From: Tistrella bauzanensis
Lineage (GTDB): Bacteria; Pseudomonadota; Alphaproteobacteria; Tistrellales; Tistrellaceae
NCBI RefSeq assembly: GCF_014636235.1
Contig: NZ_BMDZ01000005.1
Span: forward strand, 78,520-142,519
Length of the DNA: 64,000 nt
Direction: 5' to 3'
Shown: one piece after another, positions 1 through 8,487 of the stretch
Numbering within the stretch: the stretch's first letter is position 1
How the letters are laid out: each line of letters begins with the position of its first letter
The notes under the pieces: model-generated
Databases searched by the model: none
What the model was told of the DNA's origin: nothing
The model's input: the letters and a program-made list of their open reading frames with translations, nothing else
Made by a program: the position numbers and the translations under genes

Positions 1-166
1 CGTCTGACCCGGTCGGGTGATTGCAAATCGCGCACGCCTCGGTTAAAAGGCCCATCGAGCGGGCCGTGTCCGCGGAGCCGGGACGTTTTCAGCGCCCGGA
101 CAAGCCTTTACAGCAGCAGCGGTGGCATATTCGCCGCTGATGCGTCAGCCAGGGAACATCAGCCGG

Positions 167-1087
167 ATGAAGATCACTCAGCGCGTGAAGCGGATCCTTG
201 CCAATTATGAAGGCGAGAATCCCGGTGTGAAGACCAACCTCGCCCGCATCCTGATGGAAGGCCGCCTGGGCGGTACCGGGCGGCTGGTGATCCTGCCGGT
301 CGATCAGGGCTTCGAGCATGGTCCCGCGCGCAGCTTCGCGCCGAACGTGCCGGCCTATGATCCCCACTACCACTATCAGCTGGCGATCGATGCCGGGCTG
401 TCGGCCTATGCCGCCCCCCTCGGCATGCTGGAAGCCGGTGCCGACACCTTCGCCGGCGCCATCCCGACCATCCTGAAGGTCAACAGCTCCAACAGCCTGG
501 CGACCGAGAAGGACCAGGCGGTGACGGCGACGGTCGACGACGCGCTGCGCCTGGGCTGCGCCGCCATCGGCTTCACCATCTATCCGGGCTCGGAATACCA
601 GTTCGAGATGATGGAAGAGCTGCGCGAGCTGACCCTTGAGGCGAAGTCCAAGGGTGTCGCGGTCGTTGTGTGGTCGTATCCGCGCGGCGGCATGCTGACC
701 AAGGCCGGCGAGACCGCGCTCGACGTCTGCGCCTATGCCGCCCACCACGCGGCCCTGCTTGGCGCCAACATCATCAAGGTGAAGCCGCCGACCGCCGAGC
801 TTGAGCAGGACGAGGCGAAGAAGGTCTACGAGAAATACGACATCGCCCGTTCCACCCTGACCGAGCGGGTCGCGCATGTCGTCCAGGCGTCGTTCAACGG
901 CCGCCGGATCGTGGTGTTCTCGGGCGGCAACGCCAAGGGCACCGAGGATCTGATGGAAGAGATCCGCGAGATCCGCGACGGCGGCGCCAACGGCTCGATC
1001 ATCGGCCGCAACACCTTCCAGCGCCCGCGTGAGGAAGCGCTGGCGCTGCTCGACCAGATCATCAAGATCTATCAGGGCAAGGCGTGA
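167..1087 (+). CDS. Class I fructose-bisphosphate aldolase (DhnA/archaeal-type)
   Basis: Predicted cytoplasmic aldolase that cleaves fructose 1,6-bisphosphate to dihydroxyacetone phosphate and glyceraldehyde 3-phosphate through a Schiff-base lysine. The 306-residue protein is a single TIM-barrel of the DhnA family. The [11 protein letters not shown] motif lies near residue 45, NIIKVKPP at about 201-208 carries the likely catalytic lysine, and a phosphate-binding FSGGNAKG segment follows. I chose ATG 167 because the family normally begins [11 protein letters not shown] and AGGGAA lies about 11 bases upstream; an in-frame GTG at 122 would add 15 unconserved residues. The stop overlaps the next start by 4 bases, so the two genes are probably translationally coupled. 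Confidence 0.9.
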   Translation: MKITQRVKRILANYEGENPGVKTNLARILMEGRLGGTGRLVILPVDQGFEHGPARSFAPNVPAYDPHYHYQLAIDAGLSAYAAPLGMLEAGADTFAGAIPTILKVNSSNSLATEKDQAVTATVDDALRLGCAAIGFTIYPGSEYQFEMMEELRELTLEAKSKGVAVVVWSYPRGGMLTKAGETALDVCAYAAHHAALLGANIIKVKPPTAELEQDEAKKVYEKYDIARSTLTERVAHVVQASFNGRRIVVFSGGNAKGTEDLMEEIREIRDGGANGSIIGRNTFQRPREEALALLDQIIKIYQGKA

Positions 1088-1752
1088 CCGCGTCCCGCGA
1101 TTGCCGTCTCTATCTGCTGACGCCGCCGGCTTTCGAGCCGGCGGCGTTCGCCGACACGCTTGCCCGTGCACTGGATGCCGGTGACGTCGCCTGCCTTCAG
1201 ATCCGCCTGAAGGATGTGCCCGACGACCAGGTCCGGCGCGCGATCGAACGTCTGCTGCCGGTCGCCCAGAGCCGCAATGTCGCGGTGCTGATCAACGACC
1301 GGCCCGATCTTGCCGCTGAAATGGGGGCCGACGGCGCCCATATCGGCCAGGACGACATGGATCAGGCAAAGGCCCGCAAGATCATGGGCCCGAACGCGGT
1401 TCTGGGCGTATCGGCCTATGACAGCCGCCATCGCGCGATGGTGGTCGCCGAGGATGGCGCCGATTACGTGGCCTTCGGGGCCTTCTTCCCCTCCACCACC
1501 AAGGAACCGCCGGCACGGGCCGGGCTGGATCTGCTGGAATGGTGGCAGGCGCTGATGGAGGTGCCCTGTGTCGCGATCGGCGGCATCACGGTCGCCAATT
1601 GCGCCGACGTGGTTCGCGCCGGCGCCGACTTCCTGGCGGTCACCGCCGGGGTGTGGAATTACGAAGCCGGTCCTGCCCAGGCGGTGACCGATTTCAACCG
1701 CGAGATCGCGCGGGCACTTGAAGACGAAGGCCCCGCCCCCGGCCGGGGCTGA
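1084..1752 (+). CDS. thiE: Thiamine-phosphate synthase (ThiE family)
   Basis: Likely couples hydroxymethylpyrimidine diphosphate with thiazole phosphate to make thiamine phosphate, or belongs to the closely related TenI branch. The 222-residue TIM barrel shows the family motifs: LQIRLKD near the N-terminus, [18 protein letters not shown] (pyrophosphate/Mg contacts), [11 protein letters not shown], and the phosphate-binding AIGGIT. It starts at GTG 1084 inside the aldolase stop (GTGA overlap). No other thi biosynthesis genes sit beside it, so coupling to a glycolytic enzyme looks like chromosomal convenience rather than pathway grouping. The TenI versus ThiE distinction cannot be settled by eye. 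Confidence 0.85.
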   Translation: MTASRDCRLYLLTPPAFEPAAFADTLARALDAGDVACLQIRLKDVPDDQVRRAIERLLPVAQSRNVAVLINDRPDLAAEMGADGAHIGQDDMDQAKARKIMGPNAVLGVSAYDSRHRAMVVAEDGADYVAFGAFFPSTTKEPPARAGLDLLEWWQALMEVPCVAIGGITVANCADVVRAGADFLAVTAGVWNYEAGPAQAVTDFNREIARALEDEGPAPGRG

Positions 1753-1976
1753 CGCCCGTCCGCCCGATGCCGGCGCCCGAAATCAAGGGGCGCCCGGCAA
1801 CCGGTGGCGGCGCACCACCCCGCAGACCGACGACGGCGGCGGGTGCTTCGCGGGATGGCGGCGCCGGGACGCCCGACCAAGCCCCCCCCGACACCCCGAC
1901 GCCATCCCGTTCCGTTTGCGACCGCAGCCGCGGCCCCACCAGGCCCGGCCGGTCCGGCACCGAAGGACCGACGCCT

Positions 1977-2543
1977 ATGAAGATCAATGGCAACGCCATC
2001 CGCCCCGGCATGATCATCGAGCATCAGAACCGGCTCTGGGTCGCCCGCCGCACCATGCACACCCAGCCTGGCAAGGGCGGCGCCTATCTCCAGGTGGAGT
2101 TGAAGGACATCCGCAGCGGCACCAAGCTGAACGAGCGCTTCCGGGCCTCTGAGTCCGTTGAACGCGTGCGGCTGGACGAAAAGGAATACCAGTTCCTGTA
2201 CGCCGACGGCGATATGCTGACCCTGATGGATCAGGAAACCTATGACCAGATCAATATCCACAAGGATCTGGTCGGCGAACCGGCGGTGTTCCTGCAGGAC
2301 GGCATGATGCTGACCGTCTCCACCTACGAAGACGAGCCGCTGGCCGTGGCCCTGCCGGAATCGGTGGTCCTGGAAGTGGTCGAGACCGAGCCGACCGTGA
2401 AGGGCCAGACCGCCGCCGCGTCCTATAAGCCGGCGATGATGTCGAACGGCATCCGCATCATGGTGCCGCCGCATATCGAAACCGGCACCCGCGTGGTGGT
2501 GATGACCGCCGACCAGACCTATCTGGAGCGCGCGAAGGACTGA
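1977..2543 (+). CDS. efp: Translation elongation factor P
   Basis: Ribosome-associated factor that relieves stalling at polyproline stretches. The 188-residue protein has the three beta-barrel domains expected. The first carries the modification-loop motif [10 protein letters not shown], with the lysine at residue 33 that corresponds to the lysylated Lys34 of E. coli. The C-terminal domain has [20 protein letters not shown] 1977 was chosen because GAAGGA lies 9 bases upstream and the protein begins [11 protein letters not shown] as in other EF-Ps; the frame stays open upstream but is low-complexity proline/arginine. No EpmA-type modification gene is in the window. Confidence 0.95.
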   Translation: MKINGNAIRPGMIIEHQNRLWVARRTMHTQPGKGGAYLQVELKDIRSGTKLNERFRASESVERVRLDEKEYQFLYADGDMLTLMDQETYDQINIHKDLVGEPAVFLQDGMMLTVSTYEDEPLAVALPESVVLEVVETEPTVKGQTAAASYKPAMMSNGIRIMVPPHIETGTRVVVMTADQTYLERAKD

Positions 2544-2693
2544 CCTGCGGCATCCGCAGTTCCCTTCACCCGCCGATCCGGGGCATGATGGCGCCCCTTG
2601 GCAGGCCGGTCCGGTCCGCCAAGGGGCGCCGCATGCGTCGGTGCCACCGTTCTTTCAGTCCGTCTGCTGACCTACCGCCGGGAGTTGCCACCG

Positions 2694-3572
2694 ATGGCCG
2701 TCCGTTCCCCTATTCTCAACGTCATGATCGGTGCCGCCCAGAAGGCCGCGCGCGGCCTGATCCGCGACTTCGGCGAGGTCGAAAACCTCCAGGTGTCCCG
2801 CAAGGGGCCGGCCGATTTCGTGTCGAGCGCCGATCTGAAATCCGAAAAGACCATCCGCGCCGAGCTGTCGAAGGCCCGCCCCGATTTCGGCTTCCTGATG
2901 GAGGAAGGCGGCGAGATCAAGGCCACCGGCACCGGCCCGTCGCATCGCTGGATCATCGATCCGCTGGACGGCACCCATAATTTCCTGCATGGCATCCCCC
3001 ATTTCGCGGTGACCGTGGCATTGGAACGCGAGGGCGAGATCATCGCCGGCGTCACCTATGACCCGCTGCGCGACGAGATGTATTCGGCCGAAAAGGGCTA
3101 TGGCGCCTTCGTCAACGATCGCCGCATCCGCGTGGCCGCCCGCCGCCAGTTGATCGACTGCGTGATCGCGACCGGCATTCCGCGCGCCGACAAGCCGAAC
3201 CACACCGAGTATCTGAAGATGCTGGCCGGGATGATGAAGAACACCGGCGGCCTGCGCCGGTTCGGGTCCGCGGCGCTCGACCTGGCCTATGTTGCGGCCG
3301 GACGCTTCGACGGCTTTTTCGAGATCGACCTTCAGCCCTGGGACATGGCGGCGGGCATCGTGCTGGTCCGCGAGGCCGGCGGCTTCGTCAGCGACATCAC
3401 CGGTGCCGAGGCCATGATGGACACCGGCGGTATCATCGCCGGCAACACCGCCGTGCACGGCCAGACCCACAAGGTGCTGAGCACCATGCTGGCCAAGCGT
3501 CCGCGTCGCCCCGACGAGACGATGGCGCCCGGCCTTCGCCCCCCCGCCGCACCGCGCGGGCCGCGCGGCTGA
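2694..3572 (+). CDS. suhB: Inositol monophosphatase family protein (SuhB-like)
   Basis: Mg-dependent phosphatase of the IMPase fold that probably hydrolyses inositol-1-phosphate or related sugar phosphates; SuhB homologues can also act in rRNA antitermination. The 292-residue protein shows the metal-binding motifs: MEEGGE near residue 70, IIDPLDGTHNF at 88-98, and the C-terminal WDMAAGIVLVREAGG. The last about 30 residues are a proline/arginine-rich tail outside the fold. GGGAG lies 9 bases before ATG 2694. It stands alone between efp and a small OmpA-like gene. Confidence 0.9.
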   Translation: MAVRSPILNVMIGAAQKAARGLIRDFGEVENLQVSRKGPADFVSSADLKSEKTIRAELSKARPDFGFLMEEGGEIKATGTGPSHRWIIDPLDGTHNFLHGIPHFAVTVALEREGEIIAGVTYDPLRDEMYSAEKGYGAFVNDRRIRVAARRQLIDCVIATGIPRADKPNHTEYLKMLAGMMKNTGGLRRFGSAALDLAYVAAGRFDGFFEIDLQPWDMAAGIVLVREAGGFVSDITGAEAMMDTGGIIAGNTAVHGQTHKVLSTMLAKRPRRPDETMAPGLRPPAAPRGPRG

Positions 3573-3801
3573 AACCATACCGTCGCACGCGCCGACACCT
3601 CTCTGAACCCGGTCGCAGCCGCCTGGCCACGCCCTGATCTGATGGAATGATGCCGCAGCACGGCACCAGAGGTGGCGGCGGGCTTGCCGCTGCTTCCGGG
3701 GCTGGGCTATGGTTGGGCCGGTCGGTCCGCCCAGCGGGCACCGGCCGGTACAGCCGTGCCGGGGCTCTGGGGCCTCGCGGGCGATCAGCCATCGGGATGC
3801 C

Positions 3802-4308
3802 ATGACGCTCGCGTCGACGCCGCTCGTCCATTCGCCATATCGCCTGCCGGGCCACGACCGGCAGGCTGCCTCCCCATTGCCGCACGGGCGCCTGTCGTGC
3901 CGGCTCGCCGGCGTCGCGGCACTGGCGATGGCATTGCTGGCGGCACCGGTTGCCACCGGCGATGCCATCGTCCAGGCGGCCGAATCGGTATCGGCGGCGG
4001 CGATCACCGTGCCGTTCGATGCCGGCAGCGCCGAGATCCCCGCCAGCGGCCGCGAGATCATCCGCGCATTTGCCGCCACCGTTCAGCCGCAGGCACGCAG
4101 CCGCGTTCTGGTGGATGCCTATGCGACCGCGCCGGCCGGTGCGCCGGCGCATGCATCGCGCCGGTTGGCGCTGGATCGGGCACTCGCGGTCCGCGATATC
4201 CTGGCCGATGCCGGCATCGGCCCCACCCGCATCGAGTTGAAGGTCCACGGCGCCGCCACATCCGGTCCGGCCGACCGCGTGGACCTGGACGTGGCGCGGG
4301 CCGGGTGA
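3802..4308 (+). CDS. Small OmpA-like domain protein, exported
   Basis: 168-residue protein with a hydrophobic segment near residues 35-55 (LAGVAALAMALLAAPVATG) that looks like a signal peptide or anchor. It is followed by an OmpA/MotB C-terminal-like domain: VPFDAGSAEIPASGRE, then a repeat-rich helix ASRRLALDRALAVRDIL and a final strand. In OmpA proteins this fold binds peptidoglycan, but the canonical NxxLSxxRA pattern is degenerate here. The following MotA-like and MotB-like genes suggest a shared envelope function. The start is uncertain: ATG 3802 has only a weak Shine-Dalgarno, and the frame is open from 3709. Confidence 0.65.
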   Translation: MTLASTPLVHSPYRLPGHDRQAASPLPHGRLSCRLAGVAALAMALLAAPVATGDAIVQAAESVSAAAITVPFDAGSAEIPASGREIIRAFAATVQPQARSRVLVDAYATAPAGAPAHASRRLALDRALAVRDILADAGIGPTRIELKVHGAATSGPADRVDLDVARAG

Positions 4309-4527
4309 GATGACGCAGACAATGGCGATGATCCAGATCTTCCCGTCCCATCCGGCTTGCCTGCCCCATCCGGGCGCCAGGCATGCGGGCCAGACACATG
4401 GCCTGCCAGCCGTCGATCGACGCCCCCGCCTCCCCCATCCCGGCCATGACCGCAGGCTCGCCAGCCACCTGGCTGCCGGTCACCGGTCGTCCGCTTCAGA
4501 CCGTTCGAAGAGCAAGGGTTGATCCGC

Positions 4528-5703
4528 ATGGCCCGCCCGACCACCGACAGCCTGACCCGCCCGCAACGCTATCTCGTGCGGATGATTATCTTCCTCGCCC
4601 TCACTTTGGGCGTGGTGGCCCTGCTCGGCGAGACCCTGATCGACGCCTTCATGACCAATCCGGTCCTGAACGCGCTGATCGTGGGCACCGCCGTTCTTGG
4701 CTGCGCCTATGCCATCCGTCAGGTCTGGCGGCTGAACAGCGAGGTCGCGTGGCTGGAAGGCTTCCGCCAGAACCGGCCGGGCATGGCGGCCACCCCCGCC
4801 CCCGATCTGCTGAACCCGATCGCCGCGATGCTGTCGCAGACCCGCGAGGACGCCAAGCTGTCGCCGATGGCCAGCCGGTCGCTGCTCGACAGCCTGGGCA
4901 GCCGCCTGGATGAGAGCCGCGAGATCAGCCGCTACATCATCGGGCTGCTGATCTTCCTGGGCCTGCTCGGCACCTTCTGGGGGCTTATTCAGACGATCAG
5001 CGCAGTCGCCGGCGTCATCGGCAACCTGTCGGTCGGCACCGGCGACGTCGGCCGGCTGTTCGACGACCTGAAGGCCGGCCTGGAAGCACCGCTCGCCGGC
5101 ATGGGGACCGCGTTTTCATCCTCGCTCTTCGGTCTGTCCGGGTCGCTGGTGCTGGGCTTTCTGGACCTTCAGGCGGGCCAGGCGCAGAGCCGGTTCTTCA
5201 ACGAGGTCGAGGAATGGTTCTCGCGGCTGACCAAGCTTGGCGGCGGCATGGGCGGCATCGAGATCGAGGGCGCGCCCGGCGCCGGCGCCTATCTGGCGGC
5301 GCTGGTGGAACAGACGGCCGAGAACCTGTCGGATCTGAAACGCACGCTGCAACGGTCTGATGAAGCCCGCCGGCAGGGCGACGAGAACCTGCGCGCGCTG
5401 ACCGAACGGCTGGCGACGCTGACCGATCAGATGCGTGTGGAGCAATCGGTTCTGGTGAAGCTGGCCGAACAGCAGAAAGACCTGAAGCCGCTGCTGACGC
5501 TGCTGGTCGAGTCCCAGCACCGCGATGACGGCTTCGACGAGGCCAGCCGCGCGCATCTGCGCAATGTGGACATCCTTCTGGCCCGCATGGTGGAAGATAT
5601 CCCCCAGGGGCGCCAGCAGGCTGTGGAGGACATCCGTTCCGAAGTCCGCCTTCTGGCCCGCACCATCGCGGCGCTGGCCGCCGAAGACGACGCCCGGCGC
5701 TGA
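4528..5703 (+). CDS. MotA/TolQ/ExbB-like proton channel protein (non-flagellar)
   Basis: 391-residue inner-membrane protein. Two hydrophobic segments lie near residues 15-65, and a MotA/ExbB-type pair follows: IIGLLIFLGLLGTFWGLIQT, then GMGTAFSSSLFGLSGSLVLGF. This is the proton-channel core of the MotA/TolQ/ExbB superfamily. The C-terminal third is a charged helical tail with a probable coiled coil. GCAAGGG lies 9 bases before ATG 4528, which I preferred to TTG 4519. The next gene encodes the matching MotB-like partner 72 bases downstream. No flagellar genes are nearby, so this is probably an envelope energy-coupling or motor-like complex of unknown task. Confidence 0.8.
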   Translation: MARPTTDSLTRPQRYLVRMIIFLALTLGVVALLGETLIDAFMTNPVLNALIVGTAVLGCAYAIRQVWRLNSEVAWLEGFRQNRPGMAATPAPDLLNPIAAMLSQTREDAKLSPMASRSLLDSLGSRLDESREISRYIIGLLIFLGLLGTFWGLIQTISAVAGVIGNLSVGTGDVGRLFDDLKAGLEAPLAGMGTAFSSSLFGLSGSLVLGFLDLQAGQAQSRFFNEVEEWFSRLTKLGGGMGGIEIEGAPGAGAYLAALVEQTAENLSDLKRTLQRSDEARRQGDENLRALTERLATLTDQMRVEQSVLVKLAEQQKDLKPLLTLLVESQHRDDGFDEASRAHLRNVDILLARMVEDIPQGRQQAVEDIRSEVRLLARTIAALAAEDDARR

Positions 5704-5775
5704 TCCGCGCCACTGTCAGACCACCCCGTCGCTCCGGCAACGGAGTTCGGTACCGCGTTCCAAGGATCGACGCTC

Positions 5776-7071
5776 ATGCGCCGTTTACGCCGCAAACAGG
5801 GCGGCAGCGATATCTGGCCCGGCTTTGTCGACGCCCTGTCGTCGCTGCTGCTGGTCATCATCTTCCTGCTCGTGGTCTTCATGCTGGCCCAGTTCTACCT
5901 GAGCCAGGCGCTGTCGGGCCGCGAGGAGAAGCTGGACCAGCTGACCCGGCAGTTGAACGAACTGACCGAGCTTCTTAACCTGGAGCGTGCCGGCTCGGAA
6001 GAGTTGCGCGTGACCCTGGATCGTGTGTCGAGCGACCTGGAACGGTCGACCGCCGAGCGCGACAGTCTGGCGGCCAGGGTTTCGGCCGCCGATCAGCGGA
6101 TCACTGCGCTTGAACAGGCCTTGAACGAGGCCGCGGAAAGCCAGCGCACCACCGAGGCCGACCGCGCCCGCATCGCCAGCGCGCTGGAAAGCGCCGAAGC
6201 CGACAAACGCAGCCTGACCGACCGGATGGCGGAACTGGAAGAGCGTCTGCGCATTCTGGACGAGCGGCTGGCCGCAAGCGAGCAGACCGCCGACGACCGT
6301 GCACTGGCCCTGCAGAGCGCCGGCGACCGGCTGGCCGATGCCGACCGCACCATCGAGGCGCAGTCGTCGAGCCTGATGGCGGCGCTGGACCGGGTCGACC
6401 GCCAGACCGCCCGGGCCGAGACCGCCGAGTCCCGGGCCGATGCAGCCGAATCGCGGCTGACCGACATGGCGGCACAGCTCGAACGGCTGAACCAGGAACT
6501 GGCGCGGCTGTCCGCCCTGCTGGATGAAAGCCGCGAACGCAGCGAGGAACAGAAGGCCGTGATCGCCGATCTGGGCCAGAAGCTCAACCAGGCCCTGGCC
6601 GCCAAGGTCGAAGAACTGGCGCGCTATCGTTCGGAATTCTTCGGGCGGCTGCGTGAGGTGCTGGGCGGCCGCGAGGACATCCAGATCGTCGGCGACCGCT
6701 TCGTCTTTCAGTCGGAAGTGCTGTTCGACAGTGGCGCATCGGAAATCAGCCCTGCCGGCCGCACCCAGCTTGCACGGCTGGGCGATGCGCTGAACCAGAT
6801 CGCCGGCGAGATCCCCGACGACATCAACTGGGTTCTTCAGGTCGACGGCCACACCGATGTGCGGCCGATTTCCACCGCGGCATTCGCCTCGAACTGGGAG
6901 TTGTCGGCAGCCCGCGCGATTTCCGTGGTGAAGTTCCTGATTTCGCAGGGCGTGCCGCCCTGGCGTCTGGCCGCCGCCGGCTATGGCGAGTTCCACCCCA
7001 TCGATACAGCCGAAACCAGCGATGCCTATCGGCGTAATCGGCGCATCGAGCTGAAGCTGACCAACAAATGA
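5776..7071 (+). CDS. MotB-like protein with long coiled coil and OmpA domain
   Basis: 431-residue partner of the preceding MotA-like protein. A short basic N-terminus leads into one transmembrane helix (about 17-42) that begins FVDALSSLLLV; Asp19 sits where MotB carries its proton-carrying aspartate. About residues 48-280 form a continuous coiled coil rich in Ala, Glu and Arg. The C-terminus is an OmpA/MotB peptidoglycan-binding domain with VDGHTDVRPI and ELSAARAISVVKFL. The periplasmic coiled coil is far longer than in flagellar MotB, which suggests a structure spanning from inner membrane to wall. A perfect 17-bp stem begins 3 bases after the stop. Confidence 0.85.
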   Translation: MRRLRRKQGGSDIWPGFVDALSSLLLVIIFLLVVFMLAQFYLSQALSGREEKLDQLTRQLNELTELLNLERAGSEELRVTLDRVSSDLERSTAERDSLAARVSAADQRITALEQALNEAAESQRTTEADRARIASALESAEADKRSLTDRMAELEERLRILDERLAASEQTADDRALALQSAGDRLADADRTIEAQSSSLMAALDRVDRQTARAETAESRADAAESRLTDMAAQLERLNQELARLSALLDESRERSEEQKAVIADLGQKLNQALAAKVEELARYRSEFFGRLREVLGGREDIQIVGDRFVFQSEVLFDSGASEISPAGRTQLARLGDALNQIAGEIPDDINWVLQVDGHTDVRPISTAAFASNWELSAARAISVVKFLISQGVPPWRLAAAGYGEFHPIDTAETSDAYRRNRRIELKLTNK

Positions 7072-7073
7072 TC

Positions 7074-7113
7074 TGAGGCCAGCCGACCGCTCACGGGCGG
7101 TCGGCTGGCCTCA
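7074..7113 (+). terminator. Perfect 17-bp hairpin after the MotB-like gene
   Basis: Bases 7074-7090 are the exact reverse complement of 7097-7113, with a 6-base TCACGG loop. The stem starts 3 bases after the stop codon. There is no T-run on either side, so it may be a transcript-stabilising or processing stem before rpmE rather than a classic intrinsic terminator. Confidence 0.5.
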
Positions 7114-7199
7114 TACCGCGGCCGAATGGCGTTTCGGCTTGCCGACCTGCCCCAGCCATGGTATTCCGCAGCCTCGATTTTCCGCGAGGAGGCATCGCC

Positions 7200-7421
7200 A
7201 TGAAACAGGGCATCCATCCGGATTACCACGAAATCACCGTGGTGATGACCGACGGCACGACGTTCCAGACCCGTTCGACCTATGGCAAGGCTGGTGATCA
7301 GCTGCAGCTTGACGTCGATACCAAGACCCATCCGGTTTGGACCGGCGGCACCGTCCGTCTGTCCGAGAAGGCCGGTCAGGTCGCGAAGTTCAAGAAGCGC
7401 TTCGCGAACTTCGGTATCTGA
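7200..7421 (+). CDS. rpmE: 50S ribosomal protein L31 (zinc-free form)
   Basis: 73-residue large-subunit ribosomal protein. It starts [12 protein letters not shown] and contains TFQTRSTYG and THPVWTGG, the L31 signature segments. The four zinc-binding cysteines of the C+ form are absent, so this is a C- type L31. A strong GAGGAGG sits 8 bases before ATG 7200. It follows the MotA/MotB-like pair by 130 bases. Confidence 0.95.
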   Translation: MKQGIHPDYHEITVVMTDGTTFQTRSTYGKAGDQLQLDVDTKTHPVWTGGTVRLSEKAGQVAKFKKRFANFGI

Positions 7422-7463
7422 GCGACCCGCAGAGCGGCCCTGGCCCTCTGCCGGATCGTCCCG

Positions 7464-7518
7464 CGCGAAAGCCCGGCATCTGCGTCCCCTCGGGGCCGAC
7501 AGGCGCCGGGCTTTCGCG
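7464..7518 (+). terminator. 14-bp inverted repeat downstream of rpmE
   Basis: CGCGAAAGCCCGGC at 7464-7477 is exactly complementary to 7505-7518, with 27 bases between. A shorter GCAGAG/CTCTGC stem lies just before it. The long stem probably marks the 3' end of the rpmE transcript, although no T-run follows. Confidence 0.35.
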
Positions 7519-7621
7519 TCTGCCGGGCCTTGGCATCCGGTCGTGTCGCGGGCTACATTTTCCGCGCGCCCGGACCTCTTGAACGCCCTTGTCAGGGCTC
7601 CTACATCATGGTCGTGCCGGG

Positions 7622-7744
7622 GCTGACAGTCAGACCGGCACCAGCCGACCGCCTCCCCTGTGCGGCCCGTGACGGGCGTATGAACGGATGCCAGCGGCGG
7701 CTGATCCCACCCACACGACACATTGCTCCTGGAGGATGTGACCC
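7622..7744 (+). promoter_or_regulatory. ROSE-type RNA thermometer in the hsp20 leader
   Basis: The 3' hairpin has arms CACA (7719-7722) and TGTG (7737-7740). Inside them TTGCT (7723-7727) faces AGGA (7733-7736), and the loop is CCTGG. The UUGCU-opposite-AGGA arrangement, with its G-G pair, is the hallmark of ROSE elements, which melt on heating to free the ribosome binding site. Here the masked GGAGG (7731-7735) lies 9 bases before ATG 7745. Two small hairpins precede it: CTGA/TCAG near 7625 and GCCCG/CGGGC at 7665-7677. This matches the multi-hairpin layout of ROSE leaders on alphaproteobacterial small heat-shock genes. Confidence 0.75.
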
Positions 7745-8194
7745 ATGGCTGGTCTCCTGAATTACGCGCCCGCATTCCGCACCGTTCCCGCTTTCCGTGG
7801 TCTCGACGGATTCCGCTCGCCGCTGTTCGATCTGGTCGACCGGATCGCCGACAGTGCCCGGACAGACGGCGTCAACATCGCCCGTCTTGGCGACGACAGC
7901 TTCCGCGTTGAACTGGCCGTGCCCGGCTTCGTCGAATCCGAGGTCGAGATCACGGTCGAGGACCGGATCCTGACCGTGAAGGGCACCAAGCCCGAGGCGA
8001 CCGAAGACGGTGTCACCTATGTCACCCGCGGTTTCGCGCCTGCGAGCTTCGAGCGCCGCTTTACCCTGGCTGAGCATGTCGAGGTGGAGAGCGCCGATCT
8101 GAAGGCCGGGGTGCTGAGCATCGCCCTGGTCCGCAAGCTGCCCGAGGCGCGCCAGCCGAAGCGGATCGCGATCGGCGCCGTCGGCACCGCGTGA
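7745..8194 (+). CDS. Small heat-shock protein, Hsp20/IbpA family
   Basis: 149-residue alpha-crystallin-type holdase that should bind unfolding proteins in the cytoplasm. A variable N-terminal arm ends in FRSPLFDLVDRI. The alpha-crystallin domain covers about residues 40-135, with VELAVPGFVESEVEI, the central GFAPASFERRFTL, and the late-strand motif LKAGVLSIALVRK. The C-terminus ends in RIAIG, a degenerate version of the oligomerising IxI motif. The GGAGG ribosome site is buried in a ROSE-type hairpin, so translation is predicted to be heat-induced. An intrinsic terminator follows at 8261. Confidence 0.92.
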   Translation: MAGLLNYAPAFRTVPAFRGLDGFRSPLFDLVDRIADSARTDGVNIARLGDDSFRVELAVPGFVESEVEITVEDRILTVKGTKPEATEDGVTYVTRGFAPASFERRFTLAEHVEVESADLKAGVLSIALVRKLPEARQPKRIAIGAVGTA

Positions 8195-8260
8195 TCGAGG
8201 CCGGATGTAACCTGCCGTCACCAGCCATATCCGGCTGACCTGTGACGCGATGATGAAGAA

Positions 8261-8291
8261 AGCCCCCGCTGGCCCGGCGGGGGCTTTTTTT
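8261..8291 (+). terminator. Intrinsic terminator of hsp20
   Basis: AGCCCCCGC (8261-8269) pairs perfectly with GCGGGGGCT (8277-8285) across a 7-base loop, and a run of T residues follows. This is a textbook rho-independent terminator. Confidence 0.9.
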
Positions 8292-8362
8292 GTGCCCGGA
8301 TGGGCCTTGGGGCAGCACACCAGCGGGCGTTCGGCATGCGATCCCCGCCTCTTATGCGTTAG

Positions 8363-8441
8363 ATGCGTGATCACGAACAGACTTTATGCCCTCCCACGGG
8401 TTTTCAAAACCGGTCGCCTGTGATACATAGAGATCACGCAT
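8363..8441. promoter_or_regulatory. Paired inverted-repeat sites upstream of the betaine importer
   Basis: ATGCGTGATC at 8363-8372 recurs as its exact reverse complement GATCACGCAT at 8432-8441. The first copy also overlaps a 10-bp palindrome CGTGATCACG (8366-8375). Two like sites 69 bases apart in a non-coding stretch suggest operators for a regulator of the downstream RNA and proVWX genes. They could instead form a long-range stem. Confidence 0.35.
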
Positions 8442-8487
8442 AGAATTCTGGACCAGGCATCAAGTCAGTCCAGAGCAACCCGGCGGT

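Noticed and set aside
2655-4079. 474-residue open frame on the minus strand opposite suhB and the OmpA-like gene
   Set aside because: Composition is that of an antisense shadow. It spans two well-supported genes and an intergenic gap, with no family motif.
4528-7071. Zorya anti-phage system (ZorA/ZorB-like pair)
   Set aside because: The pair is structurally similar, but no ZorC, ZorD or ZorE effector gene is adjacent and the surroundings are housekeeping genes.
4528-7071. Flagellar stator motA/motB
   Set aside because: The coiled coil is far too long, and no flagellar or chemotaxis genes are nearby.
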